From the NCBI RefSeq assembly GCF_000372725.1, contig NW_005200784.1, forward strand, positions 178,847 to 242,846: a stretch of DNA of 64,000 nt. The letters run 5' to 3'. Shown piece after piece: positions 10,566 through 21,359 of the stretch. This DNA comes from Emiliania huxleyi CCMP1516. Taxonomy: Eukaryota; Haptophyta; Isochrysidales; Noelaerhabdaceae. How positions within the stretch are numbered: the stretch's first letter is position 1; every line of letters starts with the position of its first letter. A program made the translations under genes and the position numbers. The notes beneath the pieces were generated by a model. The model saw only the letters and a program-made list of their open reading frames with translations, searched no databases and was not told the origin of the DNA.

Positions 10566-11490
10566 CAAGTTTGAATTCGGAAACGGAATCCGAGCCACGG
10601 AAGGGCTGGCCTGCCAAACGCGAGCCTCCCCGCTCCTCCCCGCGCTGCAAACTGGGACTGTGGGGTGTGTGAAAGAGGGCCTGCGGCGGTCATCGGCGGC
10701 TACAATCAATGTCCGGCGTCGACATAAGCCTGGGGCTTCAACCCGGCCCGCGCGGGCGTTTGGTGTGGCTGCAAACGCCGCAGGAGCCGGTGGCTGCGCT
10801 GCTCACGCGCCGTTGCTGCCGACGCTGAGCAGTCTGACTCGCCAATGAGAAGACTGCCCGATAATACGCCATCACTTGATCCCGGGAGAATATGTGTCGT
10901 CTGATGTGTCACTGTGTGCGTCACATCAGTCTTGATAACAAGCACGGTCGATCCGTCAAAGCGATACACTCGTTCCTATCACATATTCTCCCACCCGCCG
11001 GGACGCAAAACGCTCTCGGCGAGAGCCACAAGAAGGCGTCCACACAGCAAGCCACTCGTCGGACAGGCGTGCTCACTCGATGTCGGCGAGCGCATTGCGC
11101 ACGCTTTGAACGGTGGCCAAGCCAAAATCACCGATGGTGGCCGTCCGCTGGCGTGAGCGGCGCGGCGATCGAGCCTCACCCTTCGTGCCGACGACCCAAC
11201 CTTACGCGGAACAACCCAACCCAGGCCACAACCCAACCGCAACCCAACCCAAAAAGCACGATTCTCCTGTTGGGCCCTCAGGCTGTAGTCTCGAGCAGCG
11301 CCTGTTCGCGGCATATTTTGGTCCCTCGAGTTCTGACGGGCATTGTTCTTTCTTCTCTTGCACATGCGAGTTTTGTTCTAAAATTCTTCTTTCGAGGGCC
11401 TTTGAATTCTTCTTTTCCTCATCACCTGCGAGCGAGCAGCAGGTTTTGCGAGCCCTGCAGCAGCCACCCCCTGCCACTCACAGACCTCAA
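10566..11490. other. Intergenic, no gene seen
   Basis: About 920 bp of unremarkable sequence between the tandem repeats and the membrane-protein start. A Pro/Thr-coding CAACC-rich stretch lies near 11205-11250. The promoter of the 11491 gene is expected here, but no element was recognised. Confidence 0.4.
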
Positions 11491-12329
11491 ATGAGCTCTT
11501 TCCTCGGCGACGTGGTCTTCTGGCCGACGGAGGTCAGCGGCCGCGCCTTTGTCGCTGGGATGGTGGCGATGGCAGTCGTCAAAGTGCTTCTCGAGCGGGC
11601 TCTCTTCCCTCTTGCGAGGAAATCCATGCCGCCCGCTGCATTCGCGGGCGGGCGCATCGATCCGAACCTGTCCTTCTTTACGATCCACTTCCTCGTCAAT
11701 ATGGTGGTCTGCTACCTCGCCGTCCCCGACACGCTCTGGGTGCTCGCGCACCCAGTCGAGTGGCGCGCCTCTGAGAACCTAGGGCACGCGCTGGTGATGG
11801 CAGTGCACATCTTCCACGTCCTCTTCTACTACGACTCCCTCACCACGATGGACTACGTCCATCATGGCGTCTCCGTCGGACTCGTCGGCTCGATGGGCTA
11901 CCTCTTCCTCTGGGGCGCAGGTCTGCACGCGATGGACTTTTTCATCTGCGGCTTGCCGGGCGGCCTCGACTACGGCATGCTTGCGCTCGTCAAGATGGGA
12001 GCGCTGCGCAAGATCACCAACAAGCGTGTCAACAAGTGGCTCAATATCGCCGTGCGCTGGCCCGGCATCCTCCTCGTCTGCTACATCATGGTCGTCACGA
12101 AGCTCAACATGGGGGACTCGGCCCCAGTCGGCTGGCTGCCCATCTGGCGCGATTGTGAACACGGCATCGTGCAGCGTTTCGGCGCACACCGACGTTGGTG
12201 TATTCACGAGATAGGCTCGTGCTCTTCCTGCACGGCGGGAATGGGCTCTACTTCGCGGCGCGCGTCGTCACAAACACTGCGGAGGCGGAATACGCGCTGC
12301 GGATGGAGAAAAAAGCTGCCAAGCAGTGA
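11491..12329 (+). CDS. Multi-pass membrane protein, possibly TLC-like
   Basis: Two exons, 11491-12146 and 12215-12329, join in phase 2 to give 256 residues. The intron is GC-AG. Joining makes the last membrane segment continuous (LPIW + LVLFLHGGNGLYF) and ends in a Lys-rich tail MEKKAAKQ, a possible ER-retention-type C-terminus. Five to seven hydrophobic segments are visible. The block DYVHHGVSV within the membrane region resembles the His-containing motif of TLC (TRAM/LAG1/CLN8) proteins, so a lipid or ER function is possible but unproven. Without splicing the frame would run on into the TG microsatellite. Confidence 0.7.
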
Positions 12330-12402
12330 TTTGCCTCGCGGTGTAACACCCGTGCTGCGCAGCGGCTGCCCGGCGCTGGTGCCTGCGCAGCGGGTTCCAT
12401 TA

Positions 12403-12467
<65 letters not shown>
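12403..12467 (+). repeat. (TG)n microsatellite
   Basis: About 32 uninterrupted TG dinucleotides just downstream of the 11491 gene, ending in TTTTTG. Such alternating tracts can adopt Z-DNA and are length-variable. Confidence 0.95.
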
Positions 12468-12470
<3 letters not shown>

Positions 12471-13044
12471 TGTGTGCTGTGCTGCCCCCTGCACGCGATA
12501 TCTATTTTTTGAGAGGTCGGCGCTACACACGGCTTTACGTCAGTACCTCTGTATAGCTCCCTCTGTGAGTGTGTGTGCAGTGTGTGGAGAATCAACATCC
12601 GAGTAGAAAGGCTGTGCTGTGTAGTAACCCCGCCTACACACGTCATGTTCCTGTCGCGAGACACTCTGCTCCCCACAGAGCCCAGTCGCAGTCCCCACGA
12701 GTGCCGACATGCTCCGATGCTCACTCACACTCGTGTTGTTCCGGAGCCTCCTCCACACAGTCCACACCGAGCTCTCTCGTCCGACTCCGATCTCCGTCGG
12801 GCTCGGGGGTCGGACTCGAGAGAGCCGTAACGACGCGTAATCTCCAACTCTCACTTACCTCTCAGACTGAGACTCACACAGAATCCTATAGCTTCTACCA
12901 ACGCGCGTATGCTTGTGCGGAGAAGGCCTCTAGGACTCAGGCCCTCGTCCGTGCGAGATCTTTCGCTGGTAACGAGCGTAGCGCCACCCGCCCCGGCCCT
13001 GGCGGTGTTGTGGCCCGCAACCTGGCCCGACGCCAATGTCCCTG
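12468..13044. other. Intergenic, no gene seen
   Basis: Contains repeated short CTCACAC/GAGACTC-like words resembling 8760-8880 and 46570-46780, suggesting a common degenerate repeat. No coding sequence was recognised. Confidence 0.35.
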
Positions 13045-15574
13045 CTAAGGCAGGTCGGGCAAATCGTCGAGCGATAGCAGCCTCTGCCGTGGCCGCTCCT
13101 CAACCTCGTCGACATCATCATCGCCCCCGATGGTCGAGCCTTCGGCATCGCTCTCTTCGTCAATACCTACGAATCGACCAGTGCCATTCTCAGTACGCTG
13201 CCGTTCCTGCTCGCTCCTCTTGCTTGGCAGTGCCGGAAGGGCTCGACGCGCTGCCTATCCCTCCAGCTGCGTCGCCGACGGTGCGCCATCTCTGGGCGCC
13301 TTCCGCGGCACCAACCGTCCCGCCGCTGGGGCCGATCGACGGGAAAGGCTGCGGCGTCAGCGTCGGCGGCGCTGGTGGCGCACGATGCGCCCGCCGTCCA
13401 GCAGGCCCAGCCAGCTTCTCGACGAGAGCGGCAGAATGGGACGGCGGTGGGTGATCGACGTGAGGGTCTGTCCCCGTACCCTCGGAGGCAAAAGAGCGAG
13501 CGGAATCTTGCCCCAGGGCGTGTCCGCTCAAGGTTGGGCGTGTGCTGGCGAGGGACAGATACGTCGAGGAGGGCGTGACCGGCTCCGGCGTGTGGACACC
13601 AGTGGCGAGGCTTCGAGTCGATGTGGTAGGTTGTTGCGGCGGAACCGCGCATGTGCCGGAGGCCGCCTCGAAAAAGACGGTCTGCACGCGCGCCGAGAGG
13701 CCTTGCAATGAAGCGTCGAAGCGCGCCTGCGATGCCACGAGGGCTTGCCGCGCCTCAAGCAGCTCTTGCGACAAGCTCTGCCGATCGGCGCGTGTCTCGG
13801 AGAGTGCGTCGCGCGTGGCCGACATCTCCTTCTCCGCCACGGCCCGTGCGCGCTCCGCGTCAGCTTCGACCGCCTTGCGCGCCGCAGCCTCCGCCTCTGC
13901 ACGGGCCTGGGCTCTTGCAAGCTCCACGCGTCGCCCCTCCGCCTCGGCCATCGCCGCCGCGGCCGTCTCCTCCGACTGGCTGAGTTTTACACGCATCCGT
14001 TCCAGATCGGTCGCCTGTGCCGCCGCCTCGTCCTCTAGCCGTTTGGAAAGGGCGTTGGCGCGTGCCTGAGGCACGGACGCCGCTCGCCGCTCGCGCTCTC
14101 TCGTCTCCTCCTCAGCCTGCGCTCGCCTCGCCTCGGCTTGGTCCCGCGCCCGCTGTGCCGCATCGAGGGCCTCGTCGCGCTCGATCTCGGCACGAGCCAC
14201 GCGCGCCTCCATCCGACGCCGCTCCGCAGCAAGCGCCTCGAGGGCCTCTGTGTGTGTTGAGGCCTGCCTCTCGAGGGCAGCTGCCTGCGCCTCGGAGCTG
14301 GCGACCCGGCTGTTTGCCGCCGTCGTTTCCGCGCTCGCGACCCTTTGCTGCAGAGCAGCAAGCATCTCAGCATGCTCGCGCCGCTCGGCTGCACGCGCCT
14401 CTTGCGCCTTTGCGAGCTCTGCATGGGCAGCAGCGGCGCGCTCCTCTGCCGCAGCCGCGCGGGCCTCGCGCTCCCCCAGCGCTCGAGTCTCGCTGAGCAT
14501 TGCCGCGTCCTTTGCCTCGATGGCTCTTTCGGCGGCGGCAAGTGCGGCCTCCACGCAGAGCTTCTCCTTCTCCGCGTGACGCATGGCTCTCTGTGCGGCC
14601 TCCACCTCCGCCGCCGCAGCACGCTTCTCCTCCTCGAGCGCACGTGCAGCAGAGGCCGCCTCAGCGTCGTGCTTGGCGACCGATGTCTTCGCAGCCTCGA
14701 GCTGCGCAACGAGGCCTTCTGCTCGCGCCGCCTCCTCGTTTGCGCGCGCTTCGGCATCCTCGATGCGGCCCTGAACGTGGGACAGCTTGTTGGTGAACTC
14801 GCTTTGCTGTAATGTCAATGCGCCTTCGAGAGCCCTCGTTCGCACGGCAAGCCTGCGGCCACCAGCCACGGGATCTGCACCAAGAGCCTGATCGCTGCAG
14901 CCCGTCAGTGTTAGATAATTCGTCGTTTCAGTTGCGTCGGCACCATTGCGGCCGAGCAACGTTGTAATACGCTGGAGCACGCCTCCTGGCACGCGATTGC
15001 CCTCGAGTGGCAGGTGCATGATCTTCCGATTGGCTCGGAGCGCTGACTCGAGTGCCTCACCCCCTTCCTTTGCAGCGCTATTCCAACGAAGGTCAAGGCT
15101 CACAAGTGTCACGTTGTGCACCAGAGCCTCGGCCAGGTGCTTCACGCCCCGAGGACCAATTCGATTGTTGCGGAGGTCCAGGCTCGTCAATGCGGAATGG
15201 GCGGCTTGCAGTGCGACAGCGAGCGAGCGCGGGCCTGCGTCGTCTGTGCCAATGCCATTCCACTCGAGCGAAAGCACGCGCAGCTTGGACCGACCGTGCA
15301 AAAGAAGCTCGCCGACTGCAGCCGCGCCCGGTGCGTGAATGTGGCAGCCTCGGAGGTTCAGAGAGGTGAGCGATGAAGTGGTCGCTAGACGCGAGCAAAG
15401 GCTCCGAACCCCGTCATCACCGAGGCATTTGTCGGAGTACGATGCGCTCGTGCTGTCTGATTCAAGCTTGTGGGCTGCCGTGTCGGGCACAGTAGCAATG
15501 TGAGCCGGCTCTATGTCAGCCGCCACCATTGCGCTCACCCAACGTCTTGGTCGCTCGCTCTCGAGACGTTTCAT
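13045..15574 (-). CDS. LRR plus long coiled-coil protein, LRRC45-like
   Basis: An ATG at 15574 opens a 794-residue frame ending at 13190. Residues about 60-200 form ribonuclease-inhibitor-type leucine-rich repeats (SLTSLNLRGC, LRVLSLEWNGIG, ALTSLDLRNNRIG, TLVSLDLRWN). Residues about 240-640 are almost unbroken Ala/Glu/Arg coiled coil. A Pro/Ser-rich tail follows. LRR plus coiled coil is the layout of LRRC45, a centrosome/basal-body linker, so a centriolar or flagellar role is plausible. The end is uncertain: near 13190 the neighbouring frame continues with the natural acidic sequence DEESDAEG...SLDDLPDLP and stops at 13045. The true C-terminus may therefore lie there, through an unplaced intron or an indel. 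Confidence 0.8.
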
Positions 15575-15592
15575 AGATCACCGACCGAGGTC

Positions 15593-15769
15593 TTAACCCT
15601 GGTAGGTGGATTGTCCAAAATACGTCAGCCTCGCACGCCTAGCGCTAGGTCTGACACCCGGCCGCCCCCCCCTCTCTAATATTAACCGGTCAGAGTACAT
15701 TTTGGCCGGCTAATGTTAGGGAGGGGAGGCCGAAAAACGCATACTTTTTTGTCCACCTACCAGGGTTAA
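15593..15769. mobile_element. piggyBac-like MITE, 169 bp, TTAA target duplication
   Basis: TTAA at 15593-15596 and at 15766-15769 flanks an element of 169 bp (15597-15765). Its terminal inverted repeats are perfect over 14 bp: CCCTGGTAGGTGGA at 15597-15610 and its complement at 15752-15765. Similarity continues imperfectly inward (AAAATACG versus AAAAGTATGCG). TTAA target sites with CCC/GGG termini are the hallmark of piggyBac transposons. The element has no coding capacity, so it is a miniature non-autonomous copy. It sits in the 5' flank of the 13045-15574 gene. Confidence 0.82.
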
Positions 15770-16119
15770 CGTGGAGCTGGTTCTCCACTCGGAGCGTGGA
15801 AAGTGACTGCGGTGTGAGCTGTCACTGTGACAGTGTGCGCCACAGTATATTACTCTCAATACACAATATAGTCATGGCTCATGTAGAAGCAGCTTGATCA
15901 TAAACATGTGAAAACGTGCTCAACGTCGTGCGAGGTTTCCCAGGCCGCACTTGTGCACTAGCTGGGCACATGCCGCATGCAACATATCATGACTCAAAGT
16001 CATGACTACTCGAGCGGCTACGCTCCCGGACACGTCCATCATCAAAGCTCTTGGACGTGGTTGCTCGTAGATCGACAGCCAAGAGATCAGAAGTACAGTG
16101 AAGCTTTCAACTGACTTGC
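15770..16119. other. Intergenic, no gene seen
   Basis: About 350 bp of lower GC. It contains a TGTCACTGTGACAGT-type short palindrome near 15820-15835. No gene is evident. Confidence 0.4.
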
Positions 16120-16923
16120 TTAGTGGCAGGGGTTCCAGAATTTCTCGAACGACGGCCACGACCACCCACCGGTCTCCTGAGCGTCTTTGCCCATGTCCTT
16201 CATCTTGTCACCCAAGGCCTTCCAGTCGGTATCGCCCATCTGCTTGCCCTTTGACTTCCAGTCATCGCCGATTGCCTGTCCCATCCGCTTCCACTCCTTC
16301 TGCTCGTCGCTCTTCTCCTCCTCCTCGCTCTCGTCTTTGTCGGTCTCGTCTTCGTCTGCATCGTCCTTGTCATCGCCCGGCTTGCCTCCCTGAACCGTCA
16401 GCAACGACATTTCCTTGGCCGACGCCCAGCCGACCATCTCTTGCGCCTCCTTGGCCGCCTTCTCGGCAGCATGCATCGCCTCTGCCGGGCTCTTCCCCTC
16501 TTGCATGGCCTTGATCGCCGATGTGGCCGCAGCCTTGGCCGCCTCGGGCGAGCGCGACGCCGCGTGAGCGGCGTCGACAAACGGCTTGGTGTCCGGCATC
16601 TTGGATGGGTCGGCCGCGAGCAGAAGGCTCTTTGCGCCCGCGTCCTCTTGTGCCTTCTCGGCCGCCTTCTCCGCCGCTCGCATGGCCTCCGCAGGACTCT
16701 TACCCTCCTGCATCGCCTTTACCGCCGAAGCAAAGCCAGCCTTGGCAGCCTCGGGCGAGACGGACGCGGCATGGGCAGCGTCGACGAAGGGTTTCGGCGA
16801 TTCAGCCACTGCGAGAGTTGGGGAGGCGTGCGCGCCGATCAGCGCAAGCGCGCAGGTGGCTGCCAGCAGCGCGGCGCCCGCGACGAGCAGCCTGTGGAAG
16901 TAGCCGGGCGGCTCAGTGCGCAC
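16120..16923 (-). CDS. Acidic secreted-type protein with two internal repeats
   Basis: About 267 residues. A hydrophobic segment (LLVAGAALLAATCALALIGA) fits a signal peptide or anchor. Two near-identical modules follow (KPFVDAAHAASxSPEAAKA then MQEGKSPAEAMxAAEKAA), then an Asp/Glu-rich run and a C-terminal Trp/Lys-rich segment ending SFEKFWNPCH. The modules look like amphipathic Ala-rich helices. The family is unknown; cell-wall, mucilage or mineral-associated roles are possible but unsupported. The start is unresolved: the frame is open upstream of 16923 without an ATG (the codon there is GTG). A short first exon spliced at CACAG near 16890 is likely. Confidence 0.6.
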   Translation of the reverse strand: MRTEPPGYFHRLLVAGAALLAATCALALIGAHASPTLAVAESPKPFVDAAHAASVSPEAAKAGFASAVKAMQEGKSPAEAMRAAEKAAEKAQEDAGAKSLLLAADPSKMPDTKPFVDAAHAASRSPEAAKAAATSAIKAMQEGKSPAEAMHAAEKAAKEAQEMVGWASAKEMSLLTVQGGKPGDDKDDADEDETDKDESEEEEKSDEQKEWKRMGQAIGDDWKSKGKQMGDTDWKALGDKMKDMGKDAQETGGWSWPSFEKFWNPCH

Positions 16924-17425
16924 ATGACATTGGGGTGGAATGAAGCTGTGCAGGAGCGCATCGTCGAAGGCGAGCGGCGGTCGCCAGGCAGCAGCTCGTG
17001 GCGATCGTCGATCCGCGAGCTGCCAAGCTTGTCACAGGCCGGCACTGGATCGCGGACGATGGCGCCGCGCGGCTGGAGGCAACGGAGAAAGGCTTGGTGG
17101 AGCGGCGAGGCGATTCTTAGGAATTTCGAGGCGCGGAAAAATCCGACAGCCCTGCAAAATCAAGTATTATACGCTACTTTCGTTAACCACACTATGCGAG
17201 TACGGCGCCTTAAGGTGACTCGTAATCATGTAATCGCGCCGCGTTTTCTTTAGGGATCCCTACCTACGGCGCCTTTGTGGCCTCGGTCACCTTGTACAAC
17301 TACGGGTTGGACTCCTCCCCCCACGCTCGCGCCGGTCTCCGAAGCCGTACATCTGCGAGAGAGAGGAGAGCAGCTGCTTGCGCCTTTGTCGCCTACAACA
17401 GGAACTCGTCTTAGACCGGTCGCCC
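16924..17425. other. Intergenic; probably holds unplaced first exons
   Basis: Separates divergent genes. The - gene at 16120-16923 and the + gene at 17426 both lack a convincing first exon, so short coding exons may hide here. I could not place them. The AT-richest part is 17130-17260. Confidence 0.3.
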
Positions 17426-19457
17426 ATGCAGGCTGGCTCCTGCGTGTGCGCCTTCGATCTCGTCCGCACGTTGACCGGGCGGCGCGGAGTGTCGGCGGAG
17501 TGTCGGAGCAACTCCGCTCTCTCGCACCTGACGGTGTCCGACGCCGGCGCCCACCTCAGCCGGAGCTTTTGCGCGCGCTGCTTCCTCGGAGTGGTCACCG
17601 AAGGCGACGGCGGCGGCAGCGCGTCGTCGCTGAGGCGCATCATGTACTCGTACCTCACCTCTCCGGGGCTGCTCGGTTTCGGAGGCGCGTGGCGAGGCGA
17701 CCGCAGCGCGTGGGACGTCGTCAACGCAGCCAACGCCTCGTCGCCCAAGGTCGATCAGCCGATCGCCATGTACGTGGAGCCCGCAGACAAGTACGTGGCG
17801 GTGCGCGCCATCGTCGACCTCTACCGCCGCCGCACCGGCAGATCGATCCCGGACTCGCACGTCTTTTTCTTCTCCGACACGGCGGCGGACGTCGCGCCCT
17901 TCGAGACTGCCTCCGCCTCCGCCTCGCTGCCCCGCTACAACGCGCGGCAGGTCGCGTGCGGCGTGCGCGACCCGGACATGCCGGCCGCAGGCTTCTGCGG
18001 CGCCGCCCTCTCCGAGATAGTCGACACTCCGGGCGTCTCCTTTTGCGACGCGCCGCCGCCGCCGCCGCGCTCGCCGCTTCCGCCCCCGAGCCCCGCGTCG
18101 CCGCCCGCCTATCCTCCCAGCCCGCCCCTCCCGCCTCTGGCGCCGTCGCCGTCGCCGCCGCCCGCGCCGTCGCGCCCTCCGCTGTCGACGCCAGGCGCGC
18201 CGCAGCGCCGCCGCGCGGTGGTGGCCGCGACGCTCGCCCTCTCCGCCCTCTCCGCCCTCCTCCTCGCCGCTGGCTTGCTGCTGCGGCTGCGGCGACGCGG
18301 AGGCGCGGGCGGCGGCGACGGCGGCGACGGCGGCGGCGCGGCGGTCGGCTGGGTGCTCGAGGCGCTCGACGAGAAGCTCCTCCTCCGCCCGCCGAGCGAG
18401 CACGGCGACGGCGACGACGACGAGGAGGAGGCGGACGCGGGCAGCTTCGCGACGTTCGCGGACGACGGAGGGCGAGAGAGGACGTGCGTGTGTGCCGGGA
18501 GGAGGGGAGGGGGGGGGGGGAACCGCCGAGGGGTTCTCCAAGAGGAGCGGGGTGGCTGCTGGCTGTAGGTGGGCCGAGGAGGAGGAGGACGCCGCGTCGA
18601 GCCTGCTCTCCGCGAGCGCCTCCCGCCGCGCAGTCGGTCACTCCACCTCCGCCCGGAGCCGCATCCGCTCCGCAGCCGCCTCGACCGTGGTGGGCCCCTC
18701 CCGCTCCGCCCCCCCGCGTGCCGTGCGGGGCGGCCTCACCTCGCGCCTCAAGGCCGCCGCCGCCTCGACCGTCTGCACGGCCCGCGACGCGCCCTTCGTC
18801 CCAAAGGCCGTCGTCACCGCGACGGTGCAACTATGCCCGGCGCCGGTGCTGCCCGCAGCAGGCTGCCGCGCAACAGCCATGGCAACAGCAGCCAGCTCGA
18901 AGGACAGCTCGAAGGCAAGGTCGACTGTCGACGTCGGGAGAGAGACGCTGAGCTTGGGCGAGGTGCGGCTGAGTCGGAAGCAGGAGGGCGCACCACCATC
19001 CCGCCGCCTCCCACTCCGCCCGCGACCCGCGGCTGCTGTCTGGCTTGTCATGGGCCATCTGCCTCGCGCCCCGCGGCTTTGCCTCACGGCGAGGCATCTC
19101 CTGGACTCCTCCCGCCACCCTCCCCCGCAACCTCCGCCTCCCCGCCCTGTGCGCCTCTCTCCCAGGTCCGCGTCACGCTGCCCACCTGCCCGCCGTCTGC
19201 CAGCCGAGACCGCCCTGGGCAGGGAAGCCGCCGGCCGCGTGGCGCAAAGGCGCGCGCGCGGGAGAGACCGCAACATGTTATCAACCCCCCCCCCCCCCCT
19301 CCCGCCCCCCTCTCCTGCCCCCCCTCCCGCCACACGACCCTCTACCCCTCCCCTCACGGAGACACGGAGGCACGCCCCCCCTAAGGTGGTCGTCGAGCGG
19401 CTCGGGCCAAACGTGTCGTACTTGTCGCGGCGGGACGGATCCGAGCCTCGTGCGCTC
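17426..19457 (+). CDS. HAD-like ectodomain membrane protein with Pro-rich stalk
   Basis: Exons 17426-18483, 18569-18962 and 19386-19457 join in frame. The N-terminal domain opens with CVCAFDLVRTLTG, resembling the DxDxT nucleophile motif of haloacid-dehalogenase folds but with the second Asp replaced by Val. Later blocks ADKYVAVRAIVDLYRR and SHVFFFSDTAADVAPFE resemble the end of that fold. Catalysis is therefore doubtful. A Pro/Ser stalk, one membrane segment (VVAATLALSALSALLLAAGL), an Arg stop-transfer and an acidic cytoplasmic tail follow. ATG 17426 gives no signal peptide, so an upstream exon is likely. All splice phases also fit continuation into the phosphatase at 19594-21359. Confidence 0.55.
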
Positions 19458-19620
19458 GTGCGCGGTGTGCCGACGGAGGCAACTCCTCCTCCTCCACGCA
19501 CCTCCGCTCGCCTGCTCGCCCGCCCGCCCGCTCGCCCTCTGCCCGCCCCCTCACGCGCCTCGCACGCACCGACACACACCGCCCTCTCTCCAGGCGCCTC
19601 GTGGCGCCGTCCTCTGGCTG

Positions 19621-21359
19621 ATGCGCGAGCAGGCCGCCACCGAGCCCGCCTCCGGCCATGCCTCCGGCGCGGCGACCGCCGACGAGCTGCGCTGCCGCCA
19701 CCCGGTCCGCCTCGCGTGGGTCGACCCCGCGCCGGAGAGAGAGGGGGAGCCTCCCTCGCCGCTCGGCCCGCGGCTGCTGCCGTGGGCCGCCCTCGTCCTC
19801 TCGATGCTCCTTTTCGCCGCGTCGGCGCTCTCGCTGCAAGCCGCCGGCCCTCCCTCCTCCCTCCGTGCGCCTCCCCCGCCGGGCTCGCTTCGCACGCCGC
19901 CAGCGGGGGGGGAGGCGGCGGGGGAGGCGGCGGCGGCGGCGGCGGCGGCGGCGGAGGAGGAGGAGGAGGAGGACGTTGACAACGAGGACGAGCGGGAGTA
20001 CGGACACTACTTCCGCCCCTCGCCCCCTCCGCCGCCCTCCCCGGCACGGGACAGCCGGGAGCCGGCGGCGCAGCAGCGGCCGTACGAGCCGGCAGCCGGC
20101 GTGGTGGGCTCCTTCTTTGTGATTGGCGACTGGGGGTACGACACCGAGCTGCACGAGGTGGCGTGTCGCCACCGGAGGCGGTGCGTGCTACTGCCGCGCT
20201 GCCAGCAGGCGCGCGTGCGTGCGCGGCGGCGGCGGCCCGGCGCCTCCTCCTGTGCGTGCAGACTGCGGCCTGCGTCGTCTGTAGGCCATCGCCGACACGA
20301 TGCGAGCCGAGGCGCGGCGGCGGGGCAACGTGCGTTTCGTGCTCAACGTCGGAGACAATTTTTACCCGCAGGCGTGCGGCACGGCGGCAGAGACACTGTG
20401 ATGCGTGCTGGCACGCACCTGCTCTCGCTCGCACGGCACACACTCGCTGCCGCCGCCCCCCCCCCTCGCGCAGGGCGTGCACGGTGTCGACGACCCGCAG
20501 TGGACCGAGAAGTGGTCGGACGTGTACCACGGGATGGACCACATGCAGTGGTACTCGGTCTACGGCGCCGATCGCCCGCGCGCTCTTCCCCCGGCCGAGC
20601 CCGCCCACCGCGTGTGAGGCGGTGTGTGTTGCGCTCGAGGATAGGCAACCACGACTACGAGGCGCCCGACTGGCGGTGCGGCTGCCTCTCGGACCCGAAG
20701 CAGTGCCACCAGGTGCAGAAGCACGGCGCGAGGCACCGCAACACGTCGTGGTACATGCCCTCCACCTACTACCACGCGCGGCCCCTCCCGGGCGTCAACA
20801 TTGAGGCGCGCGGCCGCCGCCAGACGTCGGCTCCCCTTTGCACCCCCGGCTCCACGCCCCTTCCCCCCGCTAGGTTGTGGCGCTCGACATGAACGCGGCC
20901 GACGCGTCCAAGTCGTGTCCCTGGCTCGTCCAGTCCGAGGGGTGCTCGCCGGCGCAGTGCCTCCGCACCCTCGCCGAGCGGGAGGTCGCCTCGGCGCGGA
21001 TGCTCCGCGAGCGGGTGGCCGCCAACCGCGGCGGGAACTTGCTCGTCGTGTCGCACTACCCGACCGACTTCCTCCTCGGCCGGCGGCCGGGCGGCATCGA
21101 CACGATCGGGCTCCTCCGCTCGCACGAGACGCGCATCTCCTACTTCGGAGGCCACCGGCACGCGACCGCTGCGCACGAGTCGGGCTACGCCGGCACGGCG
21201 TCGATCGCGCCCAACCGCAATTGGCTGACGGGCGGCGGCGGCGGGTGGGCGTGCGACGGGCAGCAGGGCTTCCTCGTGGGCGAGATCATGGCGGACGGGC
21301 GCGCCGTCAATGTGGAGACGGTGCTGATTGACGACGCGAGGTGCTGCACCGACCCGTGA
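19621..21359 (+). CDS. Membrane-anchored purple-acid-phosphatase-like metallophosphatase
   Basis: Exons 19621-20157, 20285-20371, 20474-20564, 20645-20805 and 20874-21359 give 453 residues. A type II anchor (LLPWAALVLSMLLFAASALSL) is followed by a Pro/acidic linker and the full metallophosphatase signature: GDWG, LNVGDNFY, GNHDY, VVSHYP and GHRH. Order and spacing resemble tartrate-resistant acid phosphatase, so extracellular phosphomonoester hydrolysis is likely, useful for phosphate scavenging. Splicing is confirmed by motif restoration: VYG + NHDY is rebuilt across a GC-AG intron (20565-20644). Three of the four introns have GC donors. The frame is open upstream to a 3' splice site at 19594, so the true N-terminus may be earlier. 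Confidence 0.88.

Noticed and set aside
9519-10693. Proteins with repeated PGAFCT and WRTCS blocks
   Set aside because: They are translated tandem repeats (57-bp and 100-bp units) with no independent coding evidence.
12203-12530. A Thr/His-repeat protein on the - strand
   Set aside because: It is a translation of the (TG)n microsatellite.
18638-20608. A 656-residue open frame on the - strand
   Set aside because: It lies antisense to the phosphatase and HAD-like exons, which have clear family motifs. The product is Arg/Pro/Gly low complexity, as expected of GC-rich antisense frames.
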